Assembly: GCF_001686925.1 (NCBI RefSeq)
Contig: NZ_LVEN01000027.1
Location: 930,001 to 994,000 of the forward strand
Direction of reading: 5' to 3'
DNA length: 64,000 bases
Source of the DNA: Flavobacterium piscis
GTDB taxonomy: Bacteria > Bacteroidota > Bacteroidia > Flavobacteriales > Flavobacteriaceae
Notes under the pieces: generated by a model
The model's database searches: none
What the model was told of the DNA's origin: nothing
Seen by the model: only the letters and a program-made list of their open reading frames with translations
Part shown: positions 42,385 through 51,800 of the stretch, piece by piece
How the letters are laid out: every line of letters begins with the position of its first letter
Numbering within the stretch: the first letter of the stretch is position 1
Position numbers and translations under genes: made by a program

Positions 42385-43872
42385 TTAAGATTTAAACCAT
42401 CCGGCAACCAATTCATCCTCAAAAGAATTTGCATTTTTATGAACAAACTCATTTGTGTTTTTATTATAAGAATAATCCAAAGCCCAATTTTTGTGGTTCT
42501 CGGCTAAATCCCTGATACTTTCACAAACAAAAGCAATTTCTTCATCAGTTGTAGTCGGGTGAATCGACATTCTAATCCATCCCGGTTTTTTGATCAAGTC
42601 ACCAATCGTAATTTCATTTACCAGTTTATTCGAAGTTTCCTGATCTACATGTAAAAGAAAATGTCCGTAAGTTCCGGCACAGCTGCAACCTCCCCTGGTC
42701 TGAATCCCAAATTTATCATTTAGCAATTTTACGCCTAAATTAAAATGAAGATCATCAATAAAAAACGAAATTACACCCAAACGATTTTGGTGTTGTCCAG
42801 CCAGAATCTTAATATTAGAAATTGGATTTAATTCATTAAAAACAAAATCTACAATTTCATGTTCACGTTGCAGAATGTTTTCAATTCCCATTTCTTCTTT
42901 TAGCTCAATAGCCAGTGCGGTTTTTATAACTTGTAAAAAACCAGGAGTTCCGCCATCTTCGCGATCCTCAATATTGTCAATATATTTATGTTCTCCCCAA
43001 GGATTTGTCCAGCTTACAGTTCCTCCGCCAGGACAATCAGGAATCATATTATTGTATAATTTTTTATTAAAAATCAAAACACCCGAAGTTCCGGGACCTC
43101 CTAAGAATTTATGTGGCGAAAAGAAAATCGCGTCAAGATAGGCTTCAGGATCTTCAGGATGCATGTCGATTGCTACATAAGGACCAGAGCAAGCGAAATC
43201 TACAAAACAAACACCATGATGCTGGTGCATTAATTTTGCCGCTTCATGAAAAGGCGTTTTTAAACCCGTAACGTTCGAACACGAAGTTATCGAAGCTATT
43301 TTGATCGTTCTGTCAGCATATTTTTCTAATAGTAAAGACAAATTATCCAAACAAAAAAGTCCCTTTTCGCAAGACGGGATAATCTCTACATCAGCAATTG
43401 TTTCTAACCATGATGTTTGATTAGAATGATGCTCCATATGCGAAATAAAAACAATTGGTCTTTTTTCTGCCGGAACAGTAATAAAATCCTTTAGATTCTC
43501 CGGAACTTTAAGCCCTAAAATACGCTGAAATTTATTCACAACACCAGTCATTCCCGTTCCGTCAGTAATTAAAACATCATCTTTACTGGCATTCGTATGA
43601 CGCTTAATAATGTTTCTGGCATGATGATACGCTTTTGTCATGGCAGTACCTGACACAGTAGTTTCTGTATGTGTATTCGCCACAAACGGGCCAAAATCAT
43701 TCAAAAGCTGCTCCTCAATTGGGCGGTATAACCTCCCGCTGGCAGTCCAATCGGTATAAATGATCTTTTTTTTGCCATACGGAGAAGTAAATTCCTGATT
43801 AATTCCAACAATATGTTTTCTAAAATCCTGAAAATAGGTTTCTAAAGTGATGGTATTATTTTTGCTATCCAT
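42385..43872 (-). CDS. Class V aminotransferase-fold PLP enzyme (cysteine desulfurase/selenocysteine lyase-like)
   Basis: 495 residues from ATG 43872; a further 20-codon extension crosses the promoter and is rejected. Fold I PLP enzyme: cofactor Lys in FFSPHKFLGGPGTSG, a His-rich active-site turn (HMEHHSNQTSW) and FVDFACSGPYVA (Asp of the cofactor). The C-terminal TRGGCSCAGTYGHFLL holds cysteines where desulfurases carry their sulfur acceptor. It is longer than IscS/SufS, matching the large Bacteroidota subgroup whose substrate is not established. Monocistronic on the minus strand. Confidence 0.85.
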   Translation of the reverse strand: MDSKNNTITLETYFQDFRKHIVGINQEFTSPYGKKKIIYTDWTASGRLYRPIEEQLLNDFGPFVANTHTETTVSGTAMTKAYHHARNIIKRHTNASKDDVLITDGTGMTGVVNKFQRILGLKVPENLKDFITVPAEKRPIVFISHMEHHSNQTSWLETIADVEIIPSCEKGLFCLDNLSLLLEKYADRTIKIASITSCSNVTGLKTPFHEAAKLMHQHHGVCFVDFACSGPYVAIDMHPEDPEAYLDAIFFSPHKFLGGPGTSGVLIFNKKLYNNMIPDCPGGGTVSWTNPWGEHKYIDNIEDREDGGTPGFLQVIKTALAIELKEEMGIENILQREHEIVDFVFNELNPISNIKILAGQHQNRLGVISFFIDDLHFNLGVKLLNDKFGIQTRGGCSCAGTYGHFLLHVDQETSNKLVNEITIGDLIKKPGWIRMSIHPTTTDEEIAFVCESIRDLAENHKNWALDYSYNKNTNEFVHKNANSFEDELVAGWFKS

Positions 43873-43893
43873 TAGTGTGCGTGAGTTAGATTG

Positions 43894-43901
43894 CAAATAT
43901 A
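43894..43901 (-). promoter_or_regulatory. -7 element of the PLP-enzyme gene
   Basis: Minus-strand TATATTTG; transcription should start near 43888, fixing ATG 43872 as the start. Confidence 0.65.
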
Positions 43902-44051
43902 TTGCTTTTTTATAAAATTGCGAATTTATCAATTGTAAACTTCAAACATTCCATTACCGTTTAGTATCTTTAAGTAAAACATTGTTTTTTTAATAATTTA
44001 TCATAATATTCTATCGGATTAATAGGGAAAGTAAAACTAAACAATACTTTA

Positions 44052-44585
44052 ATGAAAAATTTATCGTTAGCTACTTTTGGTGGTGGATGCTTTTGGTGTA
44101 TTGAAGCTGTAATTCAGCGTTTAAACGGAATAGAATCATTAAAATCAGGATTTTCGGGAGGTTTTATCAAGAATCCTCCATATCGGGAAGTTTGTACCGA
44201 AAGAACAGGTCACGCCGAAGTCATACAAGTAACATTTGATCCTGACATAATTTCATATCATGATTTGATACTTATATTTATGACAAGCCACGATCCCACA
44301 ACTGTAAATCGTCAGGGCGCAGATGTTGGGACTCGATACCGTTCTGTAGTTTTATATCATGACGAAAAACAAAAAGCAATTGCAGAAGAAGTTTTTAAAG
44401 AAGTTAAACCTTTTTACGAAGATTCAATTGTAACTGAATTAATACCATTTAAAGTATTTTACGAAGCCGAAGAAGACCATCAAAATTATTATAATAACAA
44501 TCAGGATGCGCGATATTGCGAGATTGTAATTGCCCCGAAAGTACAGCAATTAAAAAAAATGTACGCAGATAAATTAGCTCACTAA
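44052..44585 (+). CDS. msrA: Peptide-methionine (S)-S-oxide reductase
   Basis: 177 residues. Reduces methionine-S-sulfoxide in proteins. The active-site motif GGGCFWC (Cys13, Cys16) is followed by GYSGG-like SGFSGG, and the downstream motifs SHDPTTVNRQGADVGTRYRS and DHQNYY are all present. No signal peptide, so cytoplasmic. No MsrB domain is fused. An AATCTGTGG-type repeat separates it from selO; the start codon is the first ATG of the frame. Confidence 0.95.
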   Translation: MKNLSLATFGGGCFWCIEAVIQRLNGIESLKSGFSGGFIKNPPYREVCTERTGHAEVIQVTFDPDIISYHDLILIFMTSHDPTTVNRQGADVGTRYRSVVLYHDEKQKAIAEEVFKEVKPFYEDSIVTELIPFKVFYEAEEDHQNYYNNNQDARYCEIVIAPKVQQLKKMYADKLAH

Positions 44586-44596
44586 ATATAAGTTTC

Positions 44597-44692
44597 TGCC
44601 ACAGATTAAAAAGATGAGAATGATTTTCCTTACTTACTTATAAATCTCTTAGAGATTTAAAAAGAATCATTTTATTCATATAATCTGTGGCA
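44597..44692. repeat. Inverted repeat, TGCCACAGATTA ... TAATCTGTGGCA
   Basis: Perfect 12-bp arms at 44597-44608 and 44681-44692, with an inner perfect hairpin AAATCTC-TTA-GAGATTT near 44642-44658. It belongs with the element at 49109-49177, whose arms share the CACAGATTA sequence. Fills most of the msrA-selO gap. Confidence 0.8.
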
Positions 44693-44709
44693 AATTAATA
44701 AAATTTAAA

Positions 44710-46278
44710 ATGAAAAATTTAAAAATAAATAATCGATTTACTGTTGAATTACCTGCAGATGCTAATGAAACAAATGAAATTCGTCAGGTTTCTAATGCTG
44801 TTTTCTCTTATGTAAATCCAACAAGACCATCTGAGCCCAAATTAATCCACGCTTCCGAGGAAGTCGCTGAATTAGTGGGAATTGCTCCGGATGAAATCCA
44901 GTCAGAATCTTTTTTGAATGCTTTTTCAGGAAAAGAAATTCTTCCTGAAACGCGTCCTTATGCTATGTGTTACGCGGGACATCAGTTTGGTAATTGGGCT
45001 GGGCAATTGGGCGACGGCCGTGCAATTAACTTAACCGAAATAGAACATAATAACGAATTTTATACGCTCCAATTAAAAGGAGCCGGAAAAACGCCATACT
45101 CAAGAACTGCAGATGGTCTTGCTGTTTTGCGTTCTTCTGTAAGGGAATATTTGTGTGCCGAAGCAATGTATCATTTGGGCGTTCCCACTACCCGATCGCT
45201 TTCGCTAATGTTATCCGGAGATGAAGTTTTAAGGGATATTTTATACAACGGAAATCCTGCTTACGAAAAAGGTGCAATTGTTTGTCGTGTAGCGCCATCG
45301 TTTATTCGTTTTGGAAGTTTTGAAATGTTAACTGCCAGAAACGAACTCAAAAATCTAAAAGAATTTGTAGCGTACAATATCAAGCATTATTTTCCTGAAA
45401 TAAAAGGAGAACCCAAAGAGCAATATTTACAATTCTTTCAAACAGTTGCAGATAAAACTCGCGAAATGATTTTACACTGGCAACGAGTAGGTTTCGTACA
45501 CGGTGTGATGAATACAGATAATATGTCGATTCACGGGATCACGATTGATTACGGACCTTACGGCTGGTTAGAAAATTACGATCCAAATTGGACACCTAAT
45601 ACTACAGACAGTCAAAACAGAAGATATCGTTTTGGCAATCAGCCACAAATTGCGCAATGGAATTTATATCAACTGGCAAATGCTCTTTATCCTTTAATCA
45701 ATGAAGCAGAGCCTTTAGAAAAAATATTAGAATCTTTTATAAATGATTTTGATTCTGATTATAAAATAATGTTTTTGAGTAAATTAGGAATATTTACTTC
45801 AACTGAAGCTGATAGTAAATTAATAACTGATTTAGAAACTGTTTTGCAGTTATCAGAAACCGATATGACCATCTTTTTTAGAAATTTGAGCCAAATTTTA
45901 AAATCTGATACAACAGAAAAAACAATTGAAAGGATAAAAGATTCTTTTTACAAGCCTGAAGAAATTTCAGGAGAAATCTTAGAAGCCTGGATCAAATGGT
46001 GTACTGTTTATATCGAAAGATTAAATACTGAGGAACTATCAGACGAAAATCGTTCGAAAAAAATGAATACTATAAATCCTAAATATGTTTTGCGTAATTA
46101 TATGTCACAGTTGGCAATTGATGCGGCAGATCAGGGAGATTATTCTTTAATTGATGAGCTTTACAATGTACTGAAAAAGCCTTATGATGAGCAGCCGGAA
46201 TACGAAAAATGGTTTGCCAAACGTCCGGATTGGGCGAGATCTAAAGTTGGGTGTTCTATGCTTTCTTGCAGCTCTTAA
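44710..46278 (+). CDS. selO: Protein adenylyltransferase SelO
   Basis: 522 residues. Pseudokinase-fold enzyme that transfers AMP to Ser, Thr or Tyr of target proteins, linked to oxidative stress. Typical motifs: AMCYAGHQFGNWAGQLGDGR, LQLKGAGKTPYSR, LRSSVREYLCAEAMYHLGVP, and VNTDNMSI-like MNTDNMSIHGITIDYGPYG with the DYGP metal Asp. It ends CSMLSCSS, the region where some eukaryotic SelO carry selenocysteine; here both are Cys. No TGA Sec codon is involved. Follows msrA, a functionally fitting neighbour. Confidence 0.93.
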   Translation: MKNLKINNRFTVELPADANETNEIRQVSNAVFSYVNPTRPSEPKLIHASEEVAELVGIAPDEIQSESFLNAFSGKEILPETRPYAMCYAGHQFGNWAGQLGDGRAINLTEIEHNNEFYTLQLKGAGKTPYSRTADGLAVLRSSVREYLCAEAMYHLGVPTTRSLSLMLSGDEVLRDILYNGNPAYEKGAIVCRVAPSFIRFGSFEMLTARNELKNLKEFVAYNIKHYFPEIKGEPKEQYLQFFQTVADKTREMILHWQRVGFVHGVMNTDNMSIHGITIDYGPYGWLENYDPNWTPNTTDSQNRRYRFGNQPQIAQWNLYQLANALYPLINEAEPLEKILESFINDFDSDYKIMFLSKLGIFTSTEADSKLITDLETVLQLSETDMTIFFRNLSQILKSDTTEKTIERIKDSFYKPEEISGEILEAWIKWCTVYIERLNTEELSDENRSKKMNTINPKYVLRNYMSQLAIDAADQGDYSLIDELYNVLKKPYDEQPEYEKWFAKRPDWARSKVGCSMLSCSS

Positions 46279-46318
46279 TTTTTTTTCTACAAATTTTAAA
46301 CATTTAATTTTTAAATAA

Positions 46319-46379
46319 ACCATTAAGATATTAAGAAAAATTAAGTACTGTTTCTTAAATAACTTAATCTCTTAATGGT
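46319..46379. repeat. Inverted repeat, ACCATTAAG family
   Basis: Arms 46319-46335 (ACCATTAAGATATTAAG) and 46363-46379 pair with one mismatch over 17 bases. Located between the convergent selO and ypdA genes, where it may also help end transcription, though no clean T run follows. Confidence 0.75.
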
Positions 46380-46421
46380 GAAAAAAAATATTTTAATGTT
46401 TTAAAATCTGTGGCAAACCTT

Positions 46422-47390
46422 TTACTTCGAGGTGATATAATCTACAATCATATTGGCATGAATGCGGGAATTTTCTATAAACCATTTATGTGTTTGCATT
46501 CCGCCACAAACTACTCCCGCCAAAAATAAACCCTCAATATTGGTTTCCATTGTTTCAGGATCGTATTGAGGAGTTTTTAATTCATCATCAGATAGTTGAA
46601 TTCCCATCTTTTCCAGAAAAGTCAAATCTGGTTTATAGCCTGTTAATGCCAGAACAAAATCATTTTCTATAGTCACTTTCCCGGTAGGTGTTGCTATTTC
46701 TACTTCATTTTCTAGTATTTCAGTAATATTCGATTCAAAATAAGCTTTTATACTTCCTTCTGCAATTCGGTTTTCGATATCCGGTTTGACCCAATATTTG
46801 ACTCTGTTATTAATTTCGTTTTTACGAATAACCATCGTAACATTTGCCCCTTTTCTCCAACATTCTAAAGCAGCATCAACAGATGAATTATTGGCGCCTA
46901 CTACCAGAACATTTCTAAAAGCATATTCGTGCGCTTCTTTATAATAATGACGCACTTTAGATAATTCTTCTCCTTTTACGTTCATTTCAATCGGAATGTC
47001 ATAAAAACCCGTCGCAATGACTACGTTTTTCGCTTCATACGAAGACTTGTCGGTTGTAATCTTAAAAGATTTATTTTCTAATTTCAGAACCGTATTTACT
47101 TTTTCAAATAAATGAATGGAGAAATTAAAATAGCGATGAATATTTCTGTAATATTCTAAAGCTTCCTGACGGCCTGGTTTGGGAGCCAGACAATTAAACG
47201 GAATATTTCCAATTTCAAGTCTTTCTGCCGTCGAGAAGAAAGTCATATATAAGGGATAATTAAAAATACTATTTACAATCGCACCTTTCTCAATAATTAA
47301 ATAACGTAATTTTTTCTTTTGAGCCTCGATCGCGCAAGCAAGCCCTATTGGTCCGCCGCCAACGATAATCAAATCATATTGTTCTGTCAT
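46422..47390 (-). CDS. ypdA: YpdA-type flavoprotein (putative bacillithiol disulfide reductase)
   Basis: 322 residues. Two Rossmann motifs: FAD-binding LIIVGGGPIGLACAIEAQKK at the N-terminus and NADPH-binding VLVVGANNSSVDAALECWR near residue 165, with VIATGFYDIP and AGVVCGGMQTHKWF. This is the YpdA family, which recycles oxidised bacillithiol in Firmicutes and Bacteroidota. Unlike thioredoxin reductase there is no CxxC. It overlaps no neighbour: the CYTH gene ends 4 bases upstream on the same strand. Confidence 0.88.
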   Translation of the reverse strand: MTEQYDLIIVGGGPIGLACAIEAQKKKLRYLIIEKGAIVNSIFNYPLYMTFFSTAERLEIGNIPFNCLAPKPGRQEALEYYRNIHRYFNFSIHLFEKVNTVLKLENKSFKITTDKSSYEAKNVVIATGFYDIPIEMNVKGEELSKVRHYYKEAHEYAFRNVLVVGANNSSVDAALECWRKGANVTMVIRKNEINNRVKYWVKPDIENRIAEGSIKAYFESNITEILENEVEIATPTGKVTIENDFVLALTGYKPDLTFLEKMGIQLSDDELKTPQYDPETMETNIEGLFLAGVVCGGMQTHKWFIENSRIHANMIVDYITSK

Positions 47391-47394
47391 AACT

Positions 47395-47871
47395 TTATTG
47401 CTTTTCCCAGCTTTTAAAAGGATTTTTACTCAAATATGCGTTGTAGTATCTTTTGTCATTTGTCACTTCTTCGCCTAGCCAATCAGGTTTCTCAAATGAT
47501 TCTGTTTCAGATTTTAACTCGATTTCGGCCATTATCAAACCTTCATTTTCTCCATAAAATTCATCGATTTCAAAAATGTGCTTTCCGGATTGTACTTCAA
47601 AACGAGTTTTTTCTATTTTGCCTTTTTCACATAATTTAAGCAACTCCTGAGCTTCACCAAGCGGAATTTCATTTTCCCATTCAAAACGAGACATTCCTCC
47701 CTGTTGACCAATTCCTTTTATTGTAATAAAGCCTTTATTTCCTTTTATTCTAACGCGAACAGTTCTTTCAGGAATTGAACTCAAATATCCCTGAGCGATA
47801 TTATTTTGCGTAAAAGCCTGTTCTTTAAAATCATCCGATTTTACAAGAAACTTTCTTTCTATTTCGACCAT
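47395..47871 (-). CDS. CYTH-domain (triphosphate tunnel) protein
   Basis: 158 residues. The signature EIERKFLV at residues 3-10 is the ExExK motif of the CYTH fold, with RVRIKGNKGFITIKG and a run of alternating charged residues forming the metal-lined tunnel; EIELKSETES is the acidic C-terminal strand. Members are inorganic triphosphatases or adenylate cyclases; the short single-domain bacterial type is usually a triphosphatase. Located 4 bases upstream of ypdA. Confidence 0.85.
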   Translation of the reverse strand: MVEIERKFLVKSDDFKEQAFTQNNIAQGYLSSIPERTVRVRIKGNKGFITIKGIGQQGGMSRFEWENEIPLGEAQELLKLCEKGKIEKTRFEVQSGKHIFEIDEFYGENEGLIMAEIELKSETESFEKPDWLGEEVTNDKRYYNAYLSKNPFKSWEKQ

Positions 47872-48046
47872 TTTTATTGTCTCAATTTAATTTTTATGCA
47901 AGTTACTTAATTTAATTCACTCTTAAAATTGAGTTTTCAAACAATCAAGAATCAAAAAGCACTTTATCTATTAGGCAATGCAGTAAAGTCAGTTTACTTT
48001 TTTATCCTACTTATTGTAACCTCTGGACCTTTGTTTCTCTTCACCT

Positions 48047-49081
48047 TTAAAAAAAAGGACTCCATTTTTTAGAAGTATTGTACCACAATTTTCCTTCTGA
48101 AACTTCAAGAGGACAATCGATATTATTGGTGTAAAGTGCGCCGGTTCCTAAACCCTGGGGCATTTTTGAGTTTTGAAGAAATGTCCATTGAGAAATGGCG
48201 TTAAGACCAATATTGCTTTCTAAAGCTGATGTGATCCACCAGCCAATATTATATTTATTGGCTAAATCAATCCATTCTTTGGTTCCTCTGAAGCCTCCTA
48301 TAAAACTTGGTTTCAGAATAATGTATTGAGGCTTTATTTCCTGCAGTAATTTTTCTTTTTCGGGTAATGAAAAAACACCGATTAATTCCTCGTCTAATGC
48401 AATAGGAAACGGAGTTGTTTCACATAAATTTGCCATTACCTTACTATTACCTTTTTTGATTGGCTGTTCTATACTATGAAGCTGAAATTGATTTAATTGA
48501 TGGAGTTTATCTAAAGCTTCATTAAAGGCAAAAGCGCCATTTGCATCTACACGAATTTCGATCTGTTCTGCCGAAAAATGGCTTCGGATAAAGTGTAACA
48601 ATTCTAATTCCTTATCAAAATCGATAGCGCCAATTTTAAGTTTGATACAATTAAAACCGTCGGCTAATTTCTCTTCAATTTGTTGTTTCATGTACGCAGC
48701 TTCACCCATCCAAACCAATCCATTTATTGCAATTGATTTAGAATTATTGGTAAAATCCGAAGGGAATAACACATATGGATTTTCACTTTTAAGAGATAAA
48801 AAAGCCATTTCGATCCCAAATTGTATCGACGGAAATTCTAATAAAGCTTCCCATAAAGCAGTTTCTCCCAATTGAATATTTTGACACGCCCAGTTCAGTT
48901 TTTCTTCGTAATCATCCCGATCATCTGCACTTAAACCACGCAAAATACCGCACTCGCCTATTCCTTTTTTACCATTTTCTTCAAGAACAATAAACCAGGT
49001 TTCTTTTTCGGTCATAACACCTCTCGACGTTCCCGAAGGACGCTTAAATTCGAGCATGTATTTTTGGTAAGTTGCTTTCAA
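48047..49081 (-). CDS. menC: o-Succinylbenzoate synthase
   Basis: 344 residues, an enolase-superfamily dehydratase of menaquinone synthesis (SHCHC to o-succinylbenzoate). Catalytic pair KLK in FNCIKLKIGAIDFDKE, metal ligands Asp in RVDANGAF, Glu in SIEQP and Asp/Glu in IALDEELIG, and the second lysine in LKPSFIGGF. It works with menD, menB and menA in this window. Transcribed separately from menA, after two unrelated genes. menE, often adjacent, is not found here. Confidence 0.9.
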   Translation of the reverse strand: MKATYQKYMLEFKRPSGTSRGVMTEKETWFIVLEENGKKGIGECGILRGLSADDRDDYEEKLNWACQNIQLGETALWEALLEFPSIQFGIEMAFLSLKSENPYVLFPSDFTNNSKSIAINGLVWMGEAAYMKQQIEEKLADGFNCIKLKIGAIDFDKELELLHFIRSHFSAEQIEIRVDANGAFAFNEALDKLHQLNQFQLHSIEQPIKKGNSKVMANLCETTPFPIALDEELIGVFSLPEKEKLLQEIKPQYIILKPSFIGGFRGTKEWIDLANKYNIGWWITSALESNIGLNAISQWTFLQNSKMPQGLGTGALYTNNIDCPLEVSEGKLWYNTSKKWSPFF

Positions 49082-49108
49082 AATATCTTATTTTTATGTC
49101 GCAGATTA

Positions 49109-49177
49109 CACAGATTAAAATGATTTTTTTTTAAACATTGAATGTTTTTATCTTTTCCTCAATCGTTTTAATCTGTG
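49109..49177. repeat. Inverted repeat, CACAGATTAAAA family, second copy
   Basis: Arms 49109-49125 (CACAGATTAAAATGATT) and 49161-49177 pair with one mismatch over 17 bases. Same family as 44597-44692. Between menC and the TPR protein gene on the minus strand. Confidence 0.8.
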
Positions 49178-49190
49178 GCAAAACTTTTTA

Positions 49191-50393
49191 TTAATTATAT
49201 AATTTTAAAACTCTTTCAAAGTCTTTTGATGGTAATCCGGCTTTTTCGAAAACGGTAAAATCCTGTTTGGTTTTTTCTTTCCAGCTTAAACTGTCTGTGA
49301 CATTTTGAGTTTGGTATTTTTTATAAATGGCTTTTGCTTCGCTGTAGTCGTCGCTTACCAGATAAACGTGTGCCAAATTTAGTTTTACCAATAATTCTGT
49401 ATCGTCTAATTTTTCGCCTTCTTTCAGAAATTTAATTGCTTTTGCATATTGTTTGGTCAAAATGTAGCAGTAGCCAAGAGATCCATAATCGATTGCGGTT
49501 GCTTTTCCGTCATTAATAATCGTATTGAGTTTTTGAATGGCTTCGTTGTATTTTTGCAGTTTTATCAAAGTCTGAGCTTGTGTTCTTAGATCGTTGTAAA
49601 CGTTTTTAGAAATATCGGCATCTTTATAACAACTGTTCCCGAAGTCTTTATATACTTTGTTTTTCTCTATTGGCAATAATTTCTGAAATTCTGTATAACG
49701 ATATTGTTTCATTATTTTTTCGAGAATACAAACGCAAAAATCATCAGAATTGGCCATCTTTTGCGCCATTGTAGATGTTTTGCAAAGACTTATAATTTCA
49801 TTTTTATTGTCCTGATTCCATCCACGATTTAATTTTGAATCGACCCACGGCACAACTTCCAGTACTATTTTTTGGTTTAAAAGCCAGTTTTTACTATGAA
49901 AACCAAACCACAGTGTACTAATATTTTGTCCTAAACATGAAGATTTATCAAGTGATAATCGTTTGGCATCTTTACTTAATGGTTCTTCCTGGTTGTAACA
50001 GGCTTTATCCGTTTTACCATCAGAAATGTATTTTTTAGCATTTTCGTTTGAAGTAAAAAGCGCGTAAGAACAAGTGTCGTCACCAGAAATTTTCGACATT
50101 AAAAAAACAGCTCCGGCAGAACCCTGAGATATTCCGGTTGGATCAGGAATGGATTTTAATATCGAAACCAAACTATTGGTCATTTCCTGATTTTCGTCTA
50201 ATAGTGTGATTCTATAAACGATTTCTGTTGTTCCAACAGGTAAATCTTCGGTTTTTAGCACAATTCGGTCTCGTGCTGAAACTATAATTTCTTTTGTAGT
50301 AGCGCGTTCCTTATCCCAATAGCCATCTTTTTGCGCGAATGTGTTGCAAGATGACGCAACTAAAAGAAACAAGGCAATCTTTTTTAAATTCAT
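49191..50393 (-). CDS. Secreted TPR-repeat protein
   Basis: 400 residues from ATG 50393, which places a signal peptide at the N-terminus (FLLVASSCNTFAQ); a start nine codons upstream lacks it. The central region is unrecognised, with several Cys (YALFTSNENAKKYISDG, SSCLGQNISTLWFGFHSKN). Near the C-terminus are tandem TPR helices (AQTLIKLQKYNEAIQKLNTI, YGSLGYCYILTKQYAKAIKF, KLNLAHVYLVSDDYSEAKAI). A protein-binding scaffold in the periplasm; partner unknown. Located 20 bases after the DUF2199 gene on the same strand. Confidence 0.7.
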   Translation of the reverse strand: MNLKKIALFLLVASSCNTFAQKDGYWDKERATTKEIIVSARDRIVLKTEDLPVGTTEIVYRITLLDENQEMTNSLVSILKSIPDPTGISQGSAGAVFLMSKISGDDTCSYALFTSNENAKKYISDGKTDKACYNQEEPLSKDAKRLSLDKSSCLGQNISTLWFGFHSKNWLLNQKIVLEVVPWVDSKLNRGWNQDNKNEIISLCKTSTMAQKMANSDDFCVCILEKIMKQYRYTEFQKLLPIEKNKVYKDFGNSCYKDADISKNVYNDLRTQAQTLIKLQKYNEAIQKLNTIINDGKATAIDYGSLGYCYILTKQYAKAIKFLKEGEKLDDTELLVKLNLAHVYLVSDDYSEAKAIYKKYQTQNVTDSLSWKEKTKQDFTVFEKAGLPSKDFERVLKLYN

Positions 50394-50440
50394 TTTAGAA
50401 AATTTAGTTAAATGTCTCATGCAAATTTCAAGCCTAATTT

Positions 50441-50950
50441 TTATAGTATTTCCCGAATCCTCTTTTCAGCTTCTTCTTTTGTAATTCCGTTATAAAAATC
50501 TTTTACAAAAGGATGGTCGAAATCTTTATGAGGGAAAATTTCCGGTCTGTCGTTTCCGCTTTTAGTGACAACGGTTGTTGGAATACTATTTGAAAATTCA
50601 TATTGAGGAATATAATTGGAAAGCCATCCAAAATATTGTGTTTCATGATTTTCATTATCGAAGTTTTCGAGATAATCCTTGAAACTTGTTTGGCTCAATG
50701 AAACCCAGAAACCGTATTCGAGGTCTTCGCAATGATCGTTTACTTTTTGAATAAGTACTACTCTAATGAATCTATCAATATGACCATCAGCATACTTTAT
50801 TACACAGAAATCCTCATCGATAACTGCAATTTCTTCTTTTTCCTGAGCTGAAAGATTACTGTAACTATTGGGTGCGTTATAAGTTATTGCCGGCCAGCTT
50901 TCGTGCTCTTTGCCGCAACAATCGCAAATATATTTAATAGTGTCATTCAT
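50441..50950 (-). CDS. DUF2199 domain protein
   Basis: 169 residues. Zinc-ribbon-like start CDCCGKEHESWPA with three closely spaced cysteines, then DFCVIKYADGHIDRFIR, LEYGFWVSLSQ and FGWLSNYIPQY, the DUF2199 pattern. Soluble and intracellular. Function unknown; the cysteines could bind a metal. Located between the TPR gene and the MBL-fold hydrolase gene in an otherwise mixed region. Confidence 0.8.
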   Translation of the reverse strand: MNDTIKYICDCCGKEHESWPAITYNAPNSYSNLSAQEKEEIAVIDEDFCVIKYADGHIDRFIRVVLIQKVNDHCEDLEYGFWVSLSQTSFKDYLENFDNENHETQYFGWLSNYIPQYEFSNSIPTTVVTKSGNDRPEIFPHKDFDHPFVKDFYNGITKEEAEKRIREIL

Positions 50951-50975
50951 TTAAATTTCTTATGAAAACTGAAGC

Positions 50976-51052
50976 CTTAGCCCCGATAGAGGCGGTATCC
51001 TTTTTTGAGAAGATTTTTCATCTTCTCAAAAAAGATATAGCCGAAAGCGGGA
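50976..51052. repeat. Dispersed repeat, CTTAGCCCCGATAG ... GAAAGCGGG family, copy 2
   Basis: Contains a perfect 14-bp hairpin, TTTTTTGAGAAGAT (51001-51014) with ATCTTCTCAAAAAA (51020-51033). Its ends match the reverse complement of the element at 42115-42177, showing a shared origin. It sits in the gap between the UPF0173 gene and DUF2199 gene. Confidence 0.8.
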
Positions 51053-51092
51053 AATAGCTCCTTCCTTTTACTACGCTTGGGATAATAAATTA

Positions 51093-51770
51093 TTATAATT
51101 CGATTGATTCACCGATTTCGAGAAGCATTAAATCTTTTCCTTTATCGAAAAATTTACGAATAGATTCTTCATGATTGATTTCGATATAACCAAAAGTATC
51201 AAAATGATAACCCAGGATTTTATCGCATTCTACAAAATCTGAAGCAATAATGGCGTCTTCAACATCCATTGTAAAATTGTTTCCGATTGGAAGAATCGCT
51301 AAGTCTAATTTTGTACGTAACGGAATCAGTTTCATATCGTATGTAAGCGCTGTATCACCTGCAATGTAGATGTTTTTATGTTCGCTTTCGATCACAAAAC
51401 CACCTGGATTTCCGCCGTAGCTTCCGTCAGGAAAAGAGCTTGAGTGAATGGCGTTTACATATTTTACTTTTCCGAAATCGAATTGCCAGCTTCCCCCGTG
51501 ATTCATTGGGTGCGCTTTAAACTCTCTCTGAGCGTAATAACTGGTAATTTCTGCATTCGAAACGATCGTTGCATTCGTACGTTTTGCAATAGCTTCGACG
51601 TCAAGAACGTGATCACCGTGTGCGTGTGTAAGCAAGATATAATCTGCTTGTAATGTGTCGATATCTATACCTGCGGCTTTAGGATTTCCGGTGATAAAAG
51701 GATCAACAAGAATGTGTTTTCCGCCAACTTCAATACCTAATGAAGCGTGTCCGTAATATGTGATTTTCAT
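51093..51770 (-). CDS. Metal-dependent hydrolase, UPF0173 (MBL fold)
   Basis: 225 residues. Metallo-beta-lactamase fold with the zinc motif HAHGDHVLD (HxHxDH), a preceding DPFITGNP and later His/Asp ligands (IHSSSFPDGS, IAGDTALTYD, GYHFDTFGYI). It is the UPF0173 family; the substrate is unknown, although related proteins hydrolyse phosphodiesters or lactones. It begins 30 bases downstream of menA on the same strand, so it is likely co-transcribed, but no menaquinone role is known. Confidence 0.87.
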   Translation of the reverse strand: MKITYYGHASLGIEVGGKHILVDPFITGNPKAAGIDIDTLQADYILLTHAHGDHVLDVEAIAKRTNATIVSNAEITSYYAQREFKAHPMNHGGSWQFDFGKVKYVNAIHSSSFPDGSYGGNPGGFVIESEHKNIYIAGDTALTYDMKLIPLRTKLDLAILPIGNNFTMDVEDAIIASDFVECDKILGYHFDTFGYIEINHEESIRKFFDKGKDLMLLEIGESIEL

Positions 51771-51800
51771 TTTGTTTAAATTTTAAAGTTGAACTTTGTT

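Noticed and set aside
46262-46278. Possible selenocysteine in SelO
   Set aside because: The codons in CSMLSCSS are ordinary TGT/TGC, not TGA.
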